NCBI RefSeq assembly: GCF_964340395.1
Contig: NC_135560.1
Span: 20,775,675 to 20,839,674 of the forward strand
DNA: 64,000 bases
Direction of reading: 5' to 3'
DNA from: Glandiceps talaboti
Taxonomy: Eukaryota; Hemichordata; Enteropneusta; Spengelidae
In this document: positions 35,043 to 48,703 of the stretch, piece by piece
Layout of the letters: each line of letters opens with the position of its first letter
How positions within the stretch are numbered: position 1 is the first letter of the stretch
Position numbers and translations under genes: made by a program
Notes under the pieces: model-generated
What the model saw: the letters and a program-made list of their open reading frames with translations, nothing else
Told to the model about the DNA's origin: nothing
Databases searched by the model: none

Positions 35043-35451
35043 TATCAAAGTAATTACCTTGTCCAAAAGACTACAGTCGGATATTAATCTCACCATTAAT
35101 GCCTGAATTTATGTCTATCAAGGTGGATCTGATAAGATCATGGAAATCGAGAAACTTTCATCACTTTGGACTTGAGCATTGAATACATTTGTGAAGTACT
35201 CAGACCATGATTCATGTTTTTTTTTAGAGATTAATTCCACTAGATCGTCCACTAAATCGTCCACGAAAACAAATACATTCTATCATTCCACCATGTCACT
35301 CAACAACGCGCATCGAATTCTATCACTTGAATTTCCGTTATTTAGTCGTCTGAAGATCGTAACGGCCTCCGTACCATAACTTGTGTACTTTGTGTAAATA
35401 CAGCTCTACTTCTCAGTATTGAGCACTTTTCCTTCAGTTTATGACTTACCT

Positions 35452-35453
<2 letters not shown>
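35043..35453. other. Unclassified DNA inside the transposon nest
   Basis: The frame at 35179-35379 has a tandem SSTKSSTKT but no recognisable domain. Read on the minus strand, 35130-35230 gives a WSEYFTNVF motif, faintly like a LINE linker, but this is too weak to call. Confidence 0.4.

Positions 35454-35538
<85 letters not shown>
35454..35538. repeat. (TA)n microsatellite
   Basis: About 85 bp of TA dinucleotides. Confidence 0.98.
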
Positions 35539-35540
<2 letters not shown>

Positions 35541-35862
35541 CCATTGCTCGGTTGACGGCAACGCGGTCAAAGATATCGGGTTCTTTGCACAATACACGTG
35601 TATATAGAAATGATGTCCCTTAAATTTCCCCTCTTTTCATTCTTGCTCTTTTCAACTACAATATAGATTTTGATAATTTCCATAGGTCTCACGAGATATA
35701 CTCTTCAAGGAAAAACAAGTTCGTGTCGGAGTTTGACACGAGAATAGTCTGTGCTTGGAGTAATTATACTGTCAGTATAATTTCTCAAAGGTATGTGTTA
35801 TCGTGGAAGTTTAAACATTATTTATACTTTAATGGTGTTATAGATTTTGACCCAAGCTATGC

Positions 35863-36105
35863 ATGCCACGGTCACAAGCTATATTGCGTCAGATCGATTT
35901 GCCAAACAAGTTTGCCAGAATTAACGCATCCCATCAAACCATGGACCCTCCACAAAGGTGGAGTGTCTATGGTCAAACAAATGACAGGTCGCAGAAACTA
36001 TGGTCATGGAAGTATGAACGTCGTTTATACTTGTACGCCGTGACATACAATGAGCGCAGTGCCATGATTGACCGGATTATTCAGTGTCGACAATCCCAGT
36101 TAATA
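35863..36105 (+). other. Unrecognised open frame interrupted in frame by H2
   Basis: The 81-codon frame reads NKFARINASHQT, then thirteen codons supplied by hairpin H2 plus its TSD, then DRSQKLWSWKYERRLYLY and IDRIIQCRQSQ before a stop. With the insert excluded, the flanks read on smoothly. The composition (W, K, E, R-rich) looks more protein-like than its neighbours. It may be coding sequence from a transposon or a captured gene. I do not recognise the family. No promoter or splice sites were identified. Confidence 0.3.
35933..35978. mobile_element. Ultra-short palindromic element H2 with 7-bp TSD
   Basis: The 32-bp insert (35940-35971) has arms CATGGACCCTCCAC and GTGGAGTGTCTATG (12 of 14 pairs) and a 4-base loop. 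It is flanked by ATCAAAC (35933-35939) and GTCAAAC (35972-35978), a 6 of 7 match. The CTCCAC core is shared with H1 and H3. Confidence 0.75.
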
Positions 36106-36246
36106 TAATCCCAAAGGCAAACTTGTTTTATTTACCACCTTGCCAAGCAACACAGGGTGGTGGCGAGGCGAAGTTGTAATGTACTGTCGCTTTGATATTC
36201 ACGATTTTGGAAAGGAAATAGATAACATCGGGTTAGATCTTGAGAG

Positions 36247-37935
<1,689 letters not shown>

Positions 37936-37976
37936 GGTGGCACTTGCCGTTCCAGTGAGGAACGACTAGTGCCACC
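37936..37976. repeat. 41-bp hairpin at the LINE 3' end
   Basis: The arms GGTGGCACT..CGTTCC and GGAACG..AGTGCCACC surround a 5-base loop. It starts 13 bases after the LINE's AATAAA. No direct flank was found. It may be the LINE's own 3' structure or an unrelated hairpin. Confidence 0.65.
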
Positions 37977-38108
37977 ACGGTAGTACTCGACAATTCGATG
38001 GACCACGGCCAAGTCCGCCATTCACAATTTCCAAATCACTTGAAATAAAGCAATCTGGCAAAACTCGCCCATGTGCATTTACAATCTTGTCGCAACTAAT
38101 TCTAGTAG

Positions 38109-38146
38109 GTAAAACCATAGACTCTCCACCCTGTCTATGGTAAAAC
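38109..38146. mobile_element. Ultra-short palindromic element H3 with 7-bp TSD
   Basis: The 24-bp insert (38116-38139) runs from CATAGACTCTCCAC to CCTGTCTATG. It is flanked by the perfect direct repeat GTAAAAC (38109-38115 and 38140-38146). Only the terminal 7 bp pair (CATAGAC with GTCTATG). The CTCCAC core is present on one side only, so one inner arm seems deleted. Confidence 0.82.
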
Positions 38147-38538
38147 CTAGTCGCATTCATAACTTTCATCGAGGGTAAGGTAATTTTAGTCATCAACTTC
38201 TATAAAGTCCAAAATGAAACGATAAAACATGTACATTTTGGAAATTATCCCATGTATAATGCCAGATTATAAAGTGACAAAGAGTGGTTCATCTGAGTGG
38301 ATAGCTTAACCTCTTGACGATTTATAAACAATGGGAAATAGGCAGCTATCTTGATGTTCATTTTAACCTATTTTCCCGGAGAATATTTTCAGAACTGGTA
38401 TCCAAATTACCAAGATCACGTTTTTCATATTTACTGATATGCCGCTTTAGTTATGGCCGGTTTTGTGGGATGTTTTGCGTGCACAATGTAAACCACAGAC
38501 AAAGCATGTAAACTTCTACTTGCCGCACAACCCGTCTA

Positions 38539-38616
38539 TTTCAGGCTTGGCCTCTTACCACTCTTGGAGGAATTGTACTGACTCCTCCAAGACCACGTCT
38601 GACACAGTGGCCTGAA
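38539..38616. repeat. Nested fold-back hairpin
   Basis: CTTGGAGGA (38563-38571) pairs perfectly with TCCTCCAAG (38583-38591). Outer TTTCAGGC and GCCTGAAA also pair, with unpaired sequence between the two stems. No clear target duplication was seen. Confidence 0.6.
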
Positions 38617-38696
38617 ACCCATAGTCTATCGCGAGTATATTGTCTACCCTTCAAGAGACACACATTCTCTGCCAGTCACCCTTTTAAAAATACGCT

Positions 38697-38796
38697 TGTT
38701 AAACGTCTGCTCCTGGAGTTAAATTTGGTTCAACTCATGAGCAAAATATTTGTACGTGACTCCGGGCCCCTTTCAGACAATCCGAATTTTCACGCA
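38697..38796 (+). repeat. Dispersed repeat family 1, copy 3
   Basis: It matches 32590-32683 in order (TAAACGTCTGCTCCTGG, TTGGTTCAACTCATGAGCA, CCCTTTCAGAC) and has about 10 extra bases in the middle. It lies downstream of the second LINE remnant. Confidence 0.7.
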
Positions 38797-40569
38797 CGTC
38801 CCAATTCGTTTTTTTCCCGTGACAACAATTTTTCTCCTGAGCCTCCCCCTACCCTAATCTAGTTCCTGACGACCGTATTCCAATTTTACACTACATCTTT
38901 ACATATTACGTATAGTCAATGTCATTACTCTCGTTGCCGATGTGTTGGCAATTATATACATGTATATATATAATATCCATAATCACAACATATTTCCTGC
39001 TCAAAGAAGAACTGTTTCAGCTTATTCCATTTCGATATAAACAGACAGAGAGTCCAGGGATAAAATACCCATGTACTACTCCTTATATTACTGGCTAGGT
39101 AATGTCAACCGTAAAATAATCCAAGCACCAGCGTCCCTAAAATCCGTGAAACAGTGTCGATATTACAGTATTTTGCTGACACTTATTACTTTCTGTAACT
39201 GGTCTATATTTGTGATATCATGGTAAATATGCTTGGAATTTATGGCCTAACAAACCAGACATTACGTAGATTTGAATATTGAAGAAAATCAAAAACAAAA
39301 ACAAGGCCATGGCCATGGCCGGTCAGGTACTGATATTAGTACTTTAGACATCAGTGGGGGTCACACTTGGTCATTGAAACTATATTGACCGACCAAAATT
39401 CTAAACATCACGGATAAATAATTTCATATCGAAATGTATGTACGGAGATTCAGGTTTTTAGACCACGTGGCTTTGACATGACATCATCAGCTAAATTTGC
39501 AATACGAAAGTAACGTAAAACATGGATGTATCTAGTAGGGAGCAAAGTCCGCATGTCTGTATGGATGTTTGAAGATTTACTATCGGTATATGGGAGGCAT
39601 AGAGGGAAATATTTGAATAGCGTTATTTAACGTTACATAATTCATAACTGACTACTAAACTACCGTCAAGAGGATTGTTTTTGCTTCCATTTATCTGTAT
39701 TAATTTTTTTTAAAGGCAGTGATGGTGACTGCCAATGCCGGTAGTGAAAATATGGCCCGCACATTCTGAAGATTTTTGTATCATACAAGTTCAATGTTGT
39801 AGCTGAGAATGTGATTTATATTTATAACTCAGTAGAATGGGTACCGGTACTGATGCGAGGGATGTGAACCAACCTTTGTGTTGCGTGCTTTTTAATATCA
39901 CCGTGTGTGTGTGTGTGTTGTTTGTTTGTTTGTTTGTAATGTAGATTCGTCGTTGATATACTGCTACTAGATCAGACCGTGGGTTATACTTCCATGATCA
40001 GAACATGACCAGACACAACTCTCCACGGCACCATTTTGGTTTTACAACTTTGATTACTTTGTTTTGAATAGCTTTTGTCAAGTTCTTGACTTTCCTGATA
40101 TGACAATAAAGCAAGGGCGGTGAAATATTATTATAGTAGTCCTTCAAAAAACAAGACAATTTTGAAACTTTTAGTGGAAAATGTTAGTGAAGACACAGTT
40201 TACCCGCATAAATTAACTAACAAAAGACAAAAGAAATGTACACATGGTTCATTTTCTAGGTGTCGACCTCATGAATATGCACCAAGATTTAGAACCGAGT
40301 CAGCTTTAAATGCGTTCACACCTCCAAATCTGGTCTGGACAATATTGTCTGGGCTTAGTCACCCTTTTATGCGGACTACAGAGCGGCCCTGGTGCGGACT
40401 ATTTCTGCCACCTATTAATGCCTGAAAGTCAAGTGGCATATGCTGAGGTTGTGTACAACCAGCAACCCATAACATTTTAGCAATCTACAGTTCTACCTCA
40501 GTATGGCTATTAGCCATGCTAGGTAGTTACTATAATGATTAATATAATGGTTGTCTTGGTAAAAGTTGT
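38797..40569. other. Unstructured DNA with a short (GT)n/(GTTT)n run
   Basis: (GT)n then (TTTG)n at 39902-39937. The 40120-40425 frame (101 codons) has no recognisable domain and no coding context. Confidence 0.45.
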
Positions 40570-40624
40570 CGACCCCCCCCCCAAAAAAAAAAGAAGAAAA
40601 AAAAAAGAAAAAAAGAAAAAAAAA
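40570..40624. repeat. Poly-C then A-rich tract
   Basis: A run of nine C is followed by about 45 bp of nearly pure A with scattered G and C. It could be the decayed poly-A tail of a retroposed sequence to its left, but nothing there supports that directly. Confidence 0.7.
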
Positions 40625-40817
40625 GATCAACAAAACATTCTATGATATTGAAAGCGCTCCTGGCATGTAATTCCATAGAACAGTTTCCTGTAGGGAATGG
40701 CAGCGATTTCATTCAAACTCAAAGACAGAGATGTTGCTAACCAACGTGAACAGCCATAAAAAATTGTATGTGAATGAGTATGACTCTGAGATCCCGCTAA
40801 CGGTTTCATTGTTGTCG

Positions 40818-40861
40818 GTCTAACCAGAGACACTGGAGAACTTCACTGTCTATGATCTAAT
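40818..40861. mobile_element. Possible decayed ultra-short element H7
   Basis: The 30-bp segment 40825-40854 starts CAGAGACACTGGAG and ends TTCACTGTCTATG, close to the H1 consensus CATAGACAGTGGAG on both sides. The flanks GTCTAAC (40818-40824) and ATCTAAT (40855-40861) match at 5 of 7, with two transitions. It is weaker than the others and probably older. Confidence 0.5.
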
Positions 40862-41132
40862 CGTATTGCTCAGTGTGAAAACCGTGCAAAGCGTTACTAT
40901 TTTGGCGTTGTATTTTCGCACATTTTTGGTTCACAAGGGTCCAATAATTTAAGCTTGAGTTAGGAAATAGGCCTATTAAAAAAATTGTGTTGTTCCGATT
41001 AGGCAAAATAAATAAATAGGTGGGGTAGGTAGATTTATTTTTATTCATGTGCGAGTGTCTAATTCTGGTTTTCCATTTTTTCCAAATGATCTCTGTGTTA
41101 TTGGCTTCTTTCCATTAGATGTACAACCATTA

Positions 41133-41270
41133 CAGATTGGAGGAACAGTTTTATATTGTCTTTTTAAGTTGATGTCAGTTTCTGCATCCACTATGTCTCG
41201 TGAGACTTCACAATTGTTGCGATTTTGTTAGTTTTTCAAGAACACGTAAAAAAAAAGTTAAGGGTCGGCA
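41133..41270 (+). pseudogene. LINE 3'-tail fragment
   Basis: It matches the 3' end of the LINE remnant at 37724-37850. Shared blocks are CAGATTGGA.GAAC, TTGTCTTTTT.AAGTTGATG, AGACTTCAC and AGGGTCGGCA, in order. The reverse transcriptase domain is absent, which is usual for 5'-truncated LINE copies. It has stops and no independent coding capacity. Confidence 0.7.
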
Positions 41271-41887
41271 GTGAAAAACTAGGTGGGTCGGGTAACAGAA
41301 ACCAAACAGTTATTTTTTAGGCCTAAGGCATAACGTAGCATATAAATCTACCCAACCTGCGCGAGCAAGATCTGCATCGGTCAATGTAATATTTACATGG
41401 TCTATTACAATTTGGTAAAGTGTACCATTGTATATGCTTGTGCGAGACGTAAAAAACATCATGCCGTCTAATTGTACGAAACGATTTAGTCACTATGGTT
41501 TTGAAGTCAGTGAGATAATGTTTGTGAAGTACCCGGTATCGTGATGTTATCGCTTGTATAGAATAACCATCACTGAGGCAAAATCTCACTTTTATCATCA
41601 TTCATTTTTTAAAGTCTTCAATCATGCCAATTAAAAATATGGATACTGCAGTCATTTATGTGACTTTTTTTCCAAAAATGTTTATCGTGCATCTCGATTA
41701 TATTTTTTTTCGTCTTCGTAACATCTTTTTTTTTTATTGTGCCAAAAGTAGTAGCTACCACATATAGAACAGTGGAAAAATACCGAATGAGACTCAGAAA
41801 TGTAAAATCATTTACTTCAATGTCCAAATCAAATGCGGACATCAGAAAATGATGCATGCACGTTGTGATGGACTCGTGATTAGCTCT

Positions 41888-42028
41888 AGTCCAGATGCCA
41901 ATTGGTATCTAACTAAACCATAGACAATAGAGAGGGTCCTCTCTATTTTCTATGACTAAACCAAGTTTAGTGAGTGGAGGTGTAAATGGTAACGATACTG
42001 TTTAGGAACACGGTGATAGGAACTAGAC
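41888..42028. repeat. Dispersed repeat family 2, copy B
   Basis: It is homologous to both ends of copy A (34669-34702 and 34998-35042) but lacks the ~295-bp middle. It carries hairpin element H4 between the two conserved parts. A small duplication (TAGGAAC...TAGGAAC) lies near its right end. Confidence 0.7.
41912..41961. mobile_element. Ultra-short palindromic element H4 with 7-bp TSD
   Basis: The 36-bp insert (41919-41954) has arms CATAGACAATAGAGAGG and CCTCTCTATTTTCTATG (16 of 17 pairs) around GT. It is flanked by the perfect repeat ACTAAAC (41912-41918 and 41955-41961), extendable to 9 bp with CA. Copy A of the host repeat reads CTAACTAAACCACG without the insert. The inner arm differs from H1-H3, but the CATAGA termini are the same. 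Confidence 0.85.
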
Positions 42029-43944
42029 GAGATTAGCACTGACAACACACGCTCCGCGAACTCCAGCAAAGAGGCCTGGTGGGGTATATAGAGACTTGTC
42101 AGAGTTGTCGGAGCTACTGTTCATGTACATATAAGTTCCACGTATTCTCAATTTATTTCGTGCTGGATAGAAAACAGTCAGTATAGTCCTTGTGTTCTCC
42201 AGTGTATAGCCGATGGATTGGATAGTGAGAGTCATGATATGTGTGATACATTGTAGTTTATACACCAGAACTGAATTTTAGACTGATCCCGTCGGCATCT
42301 TCAGAGAAAGCATCAAGCGGGTACCACAATAAACTGAAAACGTAACGACTATAAGCATAACTATAAGTTTTAATTTACATGGAACTACGGTCATATTTGA
42401 TAAGCTTATCCCCCACTTCCACATATGGTCTCATACCCCTTGGTCAGCGAAAAGCCAATCATGTTCATGTCCGGACATACGAGTTATAAATGGGGCGGTC
42501 ATATGGGTTAAGTTAGGGTGGAATATAATATATGGAAAAAGTCTGATTGATACTGGCTGTGATGGGTAGTAGAGCATTTTTTAATTGTCAAAAACAGGGT
42601 TGGGGGCCGAATGATATGATTCAAAACGTCATGACTTTCTGGTATATCTTTGTTGTCATGGTGTGTTTCCAGTTGAGGATGGCTGTCTTTGACTGGCTAC
42701 AACAGTAAGTGACTGATTTTGAAAGCAAAGAAAGTGGAAGAACATTGGTGTTAGTTAAAAAACTATTGTTATTAAAGATATACAAGTAAACGCAGCAAAA
42801 CAATTGAGAGTCGGTACGGAAAGGAACAGATGACCACAGGAAGGTGTTCAGCTGTTCTTCATTGTTCTTTGCAATTTGACGACCGGGCGATCACATACTA
42901 GTAGTTGTCAGTGTTTTCGCTAAAGCAAAATACACGGAGATGGTTCAAAATCACTTGACTATCATTTCACTCTTATTTAAATCTACAAATATCTCATTAA
43001 TATTTTCTCCCAGCTTACTTCAAACTATATGACATTTTCCATGAAAAAAAGGTGCGTATAGCCTTTCTGAGTTGAAATCCGAGGTTTAAATCCTGATATC
43101 TGAAAATTCCCAATCAACCCAGATTACATTGAATAAAAAATAAGTCTAACAAACAATTTATGATTTTTCAGTCCCGAAACTTGCTATTATCCATACACTG
43201 TATACAAAGCTAAATACACGGTGATTGGTGTATCGCACTCCTTGACTGAGTGGGTCGGAAAAAAAATAGGTAGACTCACTTGTCATAAATCGATTTATAA
43301 ATCCACAAAGGCACTGTGACAACTAAAGCAGTCCCTTTACAGCCCATTTTTCTTTAGAAATAAATAGGCTAAAACAATACTGAATGACAGGCAGTCCAAG
43401 GTATGCGAAACCATAAGCGAGCGCGTACTCACGATGCTAGATTAACACACTATTTTACCTGCGCATTGAAGACGCACAGTAAAAAGACCAGTTTTCAACA
43501 TTAATGCAGGAAATACAAAGCTAACAATTCAAAATTGTATAAAATGTAAGAAAACAAAAAACAGGCGACAGTCAGAGCATGCATGAACTTCGATTTACAA
43601 TACCATTATTAAGTTCTTGCATTTTGGGGCTAATGAAGTCATAGAGACTAGAGTGGGCGAGTTTCATCACAGTTAGTATAATCAATGGCACCGTGATAAT
43701 TCTGACTTTCACTTGAAACTGGACCAGAACAGTCTAGGTCGGACGAGTCGTCATCATCAATTCAAAGGCGACGTAACCAAATATACACCGTGAATTCATC
43801 TTGGATCGCACCGAGTTGAACAATCATGTCTGTCATTGTAGAATGTAGACCTTTACGCTGTTTGACCGACTATTGAAGTATAACCCACATAGGTGATATT
43901 TCATTGACCTACATGGAAATGCTTGTAAATACTTTTTGCAAGTA
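42029..43944. other. Unclassified DNA
   Basis: AAAGC.AAATACACGG.GAT.GG occurs near 42921 and again near 43206, perhaps a decayed duplication. No gene recognised. The frame at 42023-42265 minus is unrecognised. Confidence 0.4.
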
Positions 43945-43990
43945 GTAGTAGCTCAGACCACTCTAGTATTTTAGTGGTCTGAGGTAGTAG
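43945..43990. mobile_element. Ultra-short palindromic element H5 with 7-bp direct flanks
   Basis: The 32-bp insert (43952-43983) has perfect 11-bp arms CTCAGACCACT and AGTGGTCTGAG with a 10-base loop. It is flanked by GTAGTAG on both sides (43945-43951 and 43984-43990). The flanks are low-complexity (AGT)n, so this TSD is less telling than the others. Its ends match H6. Confidence 0.72.
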
Positions 43991-44247
43991 TAAGAGTTTT
44001 TGCTAACGTTTACATGCTAGCGTAGTTGTACATGTACGTATACATGTCAGTTCGTATGTACATGTACATTAAATGTAGCTCTCATCATATCATACACTGT
44101 ACATGTGTGTAACCCTTTTCTTTTGCACCCTCCCCCTCCGCCTTCATGTGGTCAAACACAGACAACTAACTAACTAAATAGTGTTACTGTTAGTTTTCTG
44201 TGGGTCAAACAATTAGTGTACACGCCTTGAATCACATGCAGGCGAGA

Positions 44248-44506
44248 TAGATTTGAATATTCATTTGTTTACTGCCCGGTTATGGGGGTGAACTCATGAA
44301 TATATTCTGAACTAAATGCAAATGTATTCAAATCACTTCCGACTCGCAATCTGAACTATTTTTCAGATCGAGTATAATCCGATTAGACAGGCGCTAATGG
44401 GAAAGTACAGAAACGTCCACCTCATCAGCATAAAAGTACAGAATTGAACTCAATCTGAACTATAGTACGGAAAGTGTCGTAAACTGTACTATTTTTTCTA
44501 CTAGTG
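44248..44506. mobile_element. 259-bp element, copy 2 (inverted relative to copy 1)
   Basis: It is the reverse complement of 28789-29047 with no difference that I can find. The flanks are unrelated (left GGCGAGA, right TAGTTGG). TAG stands at both borders here, but copy 1 does not clearly show the same duplication, so target-site behaviour is unresolved. Confidence 0.85.
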
Positions 44507-47500
44507 TAGTTGGCAGTTGTTTCCATCCTGCAAGACACTCGACAACTTGGTTAAATAGCTAAACACCTAGACAAATATCAGCATAACATAATGTAATTCT
44601 CCTGAAAGGATTACAAATTATGAAGTGTACTTCTATCAGTGGATATAATCATATTACTGTATTACACCTTTCATCTTGGGTAACAAACACTATTTCCAAA
44701 ATAAATACTTTTTTACAAGGACTAGTGAAAGGGTTGATTTATAGTAATGTTTATATGAATAGAGATTTGTTATTTTGTTTCGATGATATTCAACATATCA
44801 AATGAAGGAACTAATGGATATTTACATTTACATTAGTACTTCATTGTTTGTTCCAAAAGATTAATTGTATGAGAAATGTTATTAGTGACCTAAATCCATT
44901 ACGTAGGGGCATAATTTTTGTTAGGAATATTGTAATCGCTATGGGTCAACATTGTGTTTTCATGCACGTAATCATTAACCCACATTAAGACATTTTTAGA
45001 ACATTAGGTAAATCTCTTTCGGGAAAAATGTTAGGATAAATTGTCTACTGAACTGAAAAGACTATTGTATTTCCAACATTTCCGCTGTTTATAACGTTTT
45101 TATGAAATGCATGCAATTTGCTATAAATTCCACTTAAAAGTAATTTTAGCAATTTGCAATTTTAGTGACCTAACTTTAGTAGAATCTACATTGTAAAGAA
45201 TAATTTGAGTCTACGTTACATTCAAAATCAATTGTTTGGAGCTAACGTAGAGTAATGTGTTTTTTCATAAAATCTTTTTAAATGGACACGGAGAGTTTTT
45301 TATGTGATGATCGCTGTATTTTAATTCACCCAAATAGAGTTGGCTTATTCTTTTGATGGAATATACTCACTGTAAAATTGCTAGCTTAGCATCCTACTGA
45401 CTGTATACATTATTTTCAAAAGTCCTCTTTTGATCACCAAACGAATTGTAATGCAGACTAGAGAAGCCTTTACAATCACCATAGATTAATGAAGATGCTC
45501 ATCCGTACATGTGGTGAATGAAGGTGAACATTATATGCGACTTTAGGTTGGTTAAACGCACAGACAAGAGACGACCCTACTTCAATTATCTTCAAGACAT
45601 TTTGCATACAAAAGAAAAACTGGAGAAAACACACTAATCTTCCCCTACACTCTGCAACAAGCATTTTGTTGTGTTCGCATGGGTAATCCAAAATATGCAT
45701 TACTAGAAATTGACATCATAGTGCCTTTCACTTCATTATGTTCGTTTCATTTACTCAAGAGAACTACATACGTACATTCATTGAGGGGATTCATACACAT
45801 GTCATGTTATGTCACTGTCAAGGTATACTTTATGCAGAACCATTGTAATCCCTAGCGCTAGACACATATTTGAAGTATATTACTATGAATAGAGAGACTT
45901 TCAGGAATGGTATTACCTCAACGGACTAAGTTTCTTCTTCATCATCACCACAAAAGTAATACTCGATGTATGTCGTATATGAGGCTCGTAGATATGGAGC
46001 TACTGAGGAAAAGAGAACAACCTTGATTAAGTAATGAAGAGGAAAATATAAACATGACACTTAATATCTTAGTTGTAAGACTTTCTTGTAAAACAATACT
46101 CTTGTTTATGGTGGTTATTATATACACCTGCTTGGTTCTGCAATAACCATCATGGCTGCGAGTACAGTGCACTTGGTACAATCGATACACACCTTTCTTT
46201 CTTGGCCATAATCGTTATGCCTTCCATCGCACTGCTCACTATTCAATCTAACGATCCAACTTATTACATATTGGTATAAGTGAAATTATTACTCAAAAAT
46301 TTAATTGAACTGGTTTCAATTATATACCGTTCAGATGAAATGAAATCTTATAACGACCCGCTCAGGAAATGGAGAAAATTGACAAACCTTTTCTATTATG
46401 TAAAATGATATGTATATACTTGTCATACCATTAAACGAATACTTTGAGTTTGTTTAAAGAAGTAGTGTAACTTAGTCTTTTCACAATTCAGACACATGTG
46501 GTTGAATTGCGTTACAAATTTTGCTGATTACAAATTCCATAAGTGACCGCTATTAACAACGCAAACGAATTTTAGTGGGGGTATGCTTTTCAATGACATT
46601 GCACATTAGACGACTTTGTTGTGTGTGAAAACATTACTTTTGAATATCATATCTGTGCTTGATATCATTTTGACCATTTTAATAGAAGAATGAAATGCAC
46701 TATGTTTATAAAATTATACTTTTTATAGCTGCCATATTTTTTGTCAATATGTATTAATAATTTTATGATGGATGTAAAACATGTTTACAATATCCCATAC
46801 TATTTCGCCTTTGCTGAACTTATAATGACTAATGACATTTTTTAAATTACAGTATCATTTTTAAAGTATTAATTTTGAATATTTCATTATTGCCGTATTA
46901 ATAATTCAATAGATATTAAACTAATTAGTTTAACACACATAATGCTAGTCCATTCACTCTCTATGGAAATATCATCTTCAAATCTTTCAATAATATGCAT
47001 CTGGACCCATGTTGGTGTTTGATATATCGCAGATTGCATCATTGAACGATTCTATCAAATGCTTGTATCATTATTGAGATACATCATATATTTATCAAAT
47101 ATTAAAGTAACGATATTAATACTAAATGCAGTATTTACTGATAGTTGTTTCGAATTTCATGAACATGTCGGAAACATACAAAGTCGAAGTGATTATGAAC
47201 AATCATACCAACAGTGACTATATGACAGTACTTAGCTATTGTTTCATAATATTTCACTAAGTTTCGGTAACGACATGTGAATAATATGATTTTACTCACA
47301 AAGCGTAAGAATTTTTAACTGTCGTTTTTAAGAACAAATTTCAAAGGCAGACCTGTTAAAAATGTAAAGTCACTCGTATAACGTTGTTTCTATATCCCTT
47401 ATTTGACCTTTCCCCATGGGACAACGACTGACCAGTTTTAGAGCTAATAACTTCATATTTCTTTGGCAAATATTGTTTGGCCCTTTATGTTGTAGTCGTT

Positions 47501-48703
47501 GAGATGCACTATGACAACTAAACGTCAGATTCAATAAACCAAATGAAATATCATGTTGTCATGATATATTGATATTCAAAATATAAAGCATGTATAAGTT
47601 CGAGGTTACTTCTTATGAATATATTAACTAATTAATTTGTTTTTGTGATTTGACATGACTGGAAATTCGCACTCCTACACAGGAGCATGAACATTCCGTT
47701 ATCTGGCAAATACAAACACTGGCTTATAAACTGCTCCTGGATAATTTCAAATGGACAGGTGTGGATTTGCTGAAAACGCACCCACTCGTCTCCCAATTCG
47801 AAAGTTATCATTTATTTAAGGCTCTGACATTTCACAAAACATGGTTTAGGAACTTGTCGTTTAAGAATAAATTGTTCGTATGGATTTTAAAATCAAATTC
47901 TAGGCGCGTAATGTTAGTATTTACGTTTGAAAATGCCACCCTTAGAACTCTCTAATTTTTTAATGAACAATGGTTTGTGTCTTTGTGTCCTGCAAGTTAT
48001 AGTCACGCGAGGATTCGTACTTCAACACAAATGCCATGTCAAAACAATTATACTTAAGTGTGCAAGACACGCCAAACACAGTACTAGTACAAAGCATTCC
48101 AAAGTTTTCTAACGGGTTTTCAAGCTATTCACATATACATTTGCAATGACGGAAAATGTTATCTGTGAGAGTTTTCTAAAGACTAATGAGTCGAGTCTTT
48201 TTATCGGGATTTCGGCGCCATGGTAACGGATACGTACATCCGTTGAATTTGTATATCAGTATTTACGTAGGGAAATTATATGTTTCGCGTGATAAATTGC
48301 CGTTCTCGTAACGAAATGTCTCGTCTACGTACGCGGATGAATTATATACTTGCATAAAAATGCATTTGTCAGAAGTGTTATCCTACTAGAGTTATGGTTA
48401 TCAAAATAAAACACCTCTTTACTTATTGGTATAAAGAGAAATTGGGAATGTATTGTTAAAAGAAATGTGATGTTCAACACCATAGCTATTTCACGTGAAA
48501 ATGTCCATTCATTCACTAATGATTATGGATTGAATAATGTGCATTAATATATAACAGTTGACTACTCCTTTAGGAATTTACGCCTCAAAAGTACAGAATA
48601 AAAGTGTGTGGTTGATCCACTCATTCAGACATTTGACGAAAGATCGTAAGGTATAAATTTAACTCACTTGAAGTAAGTTGATTTAAAGTCAATGAATTCC
48701 TAA
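44507..48703. other. Unstructured AT-rich DNA
   Basis: No gene, hairpin or repeat family recognised over this stretch. Confidence 0.5.

Noticed and set aside
36121-36165. ACCACC...GGTGGT hairpin near 36135-36162 as a mobile element
   Set aside because: Short arms with mismatches and no target duplication. It may be chance.
37936-37976. Hairpin GGTGGCACT...AGTGCCACC as a member of the ultra-short family
   Set aside because: Different termini and no direct repeat on either side. Listed only as a hairpin.
46949-46975. TCTCTATGG near 46962 as another small hairpin element
   Set aside because: No left CATAGAC partner and no direct flanks. Only a half match.
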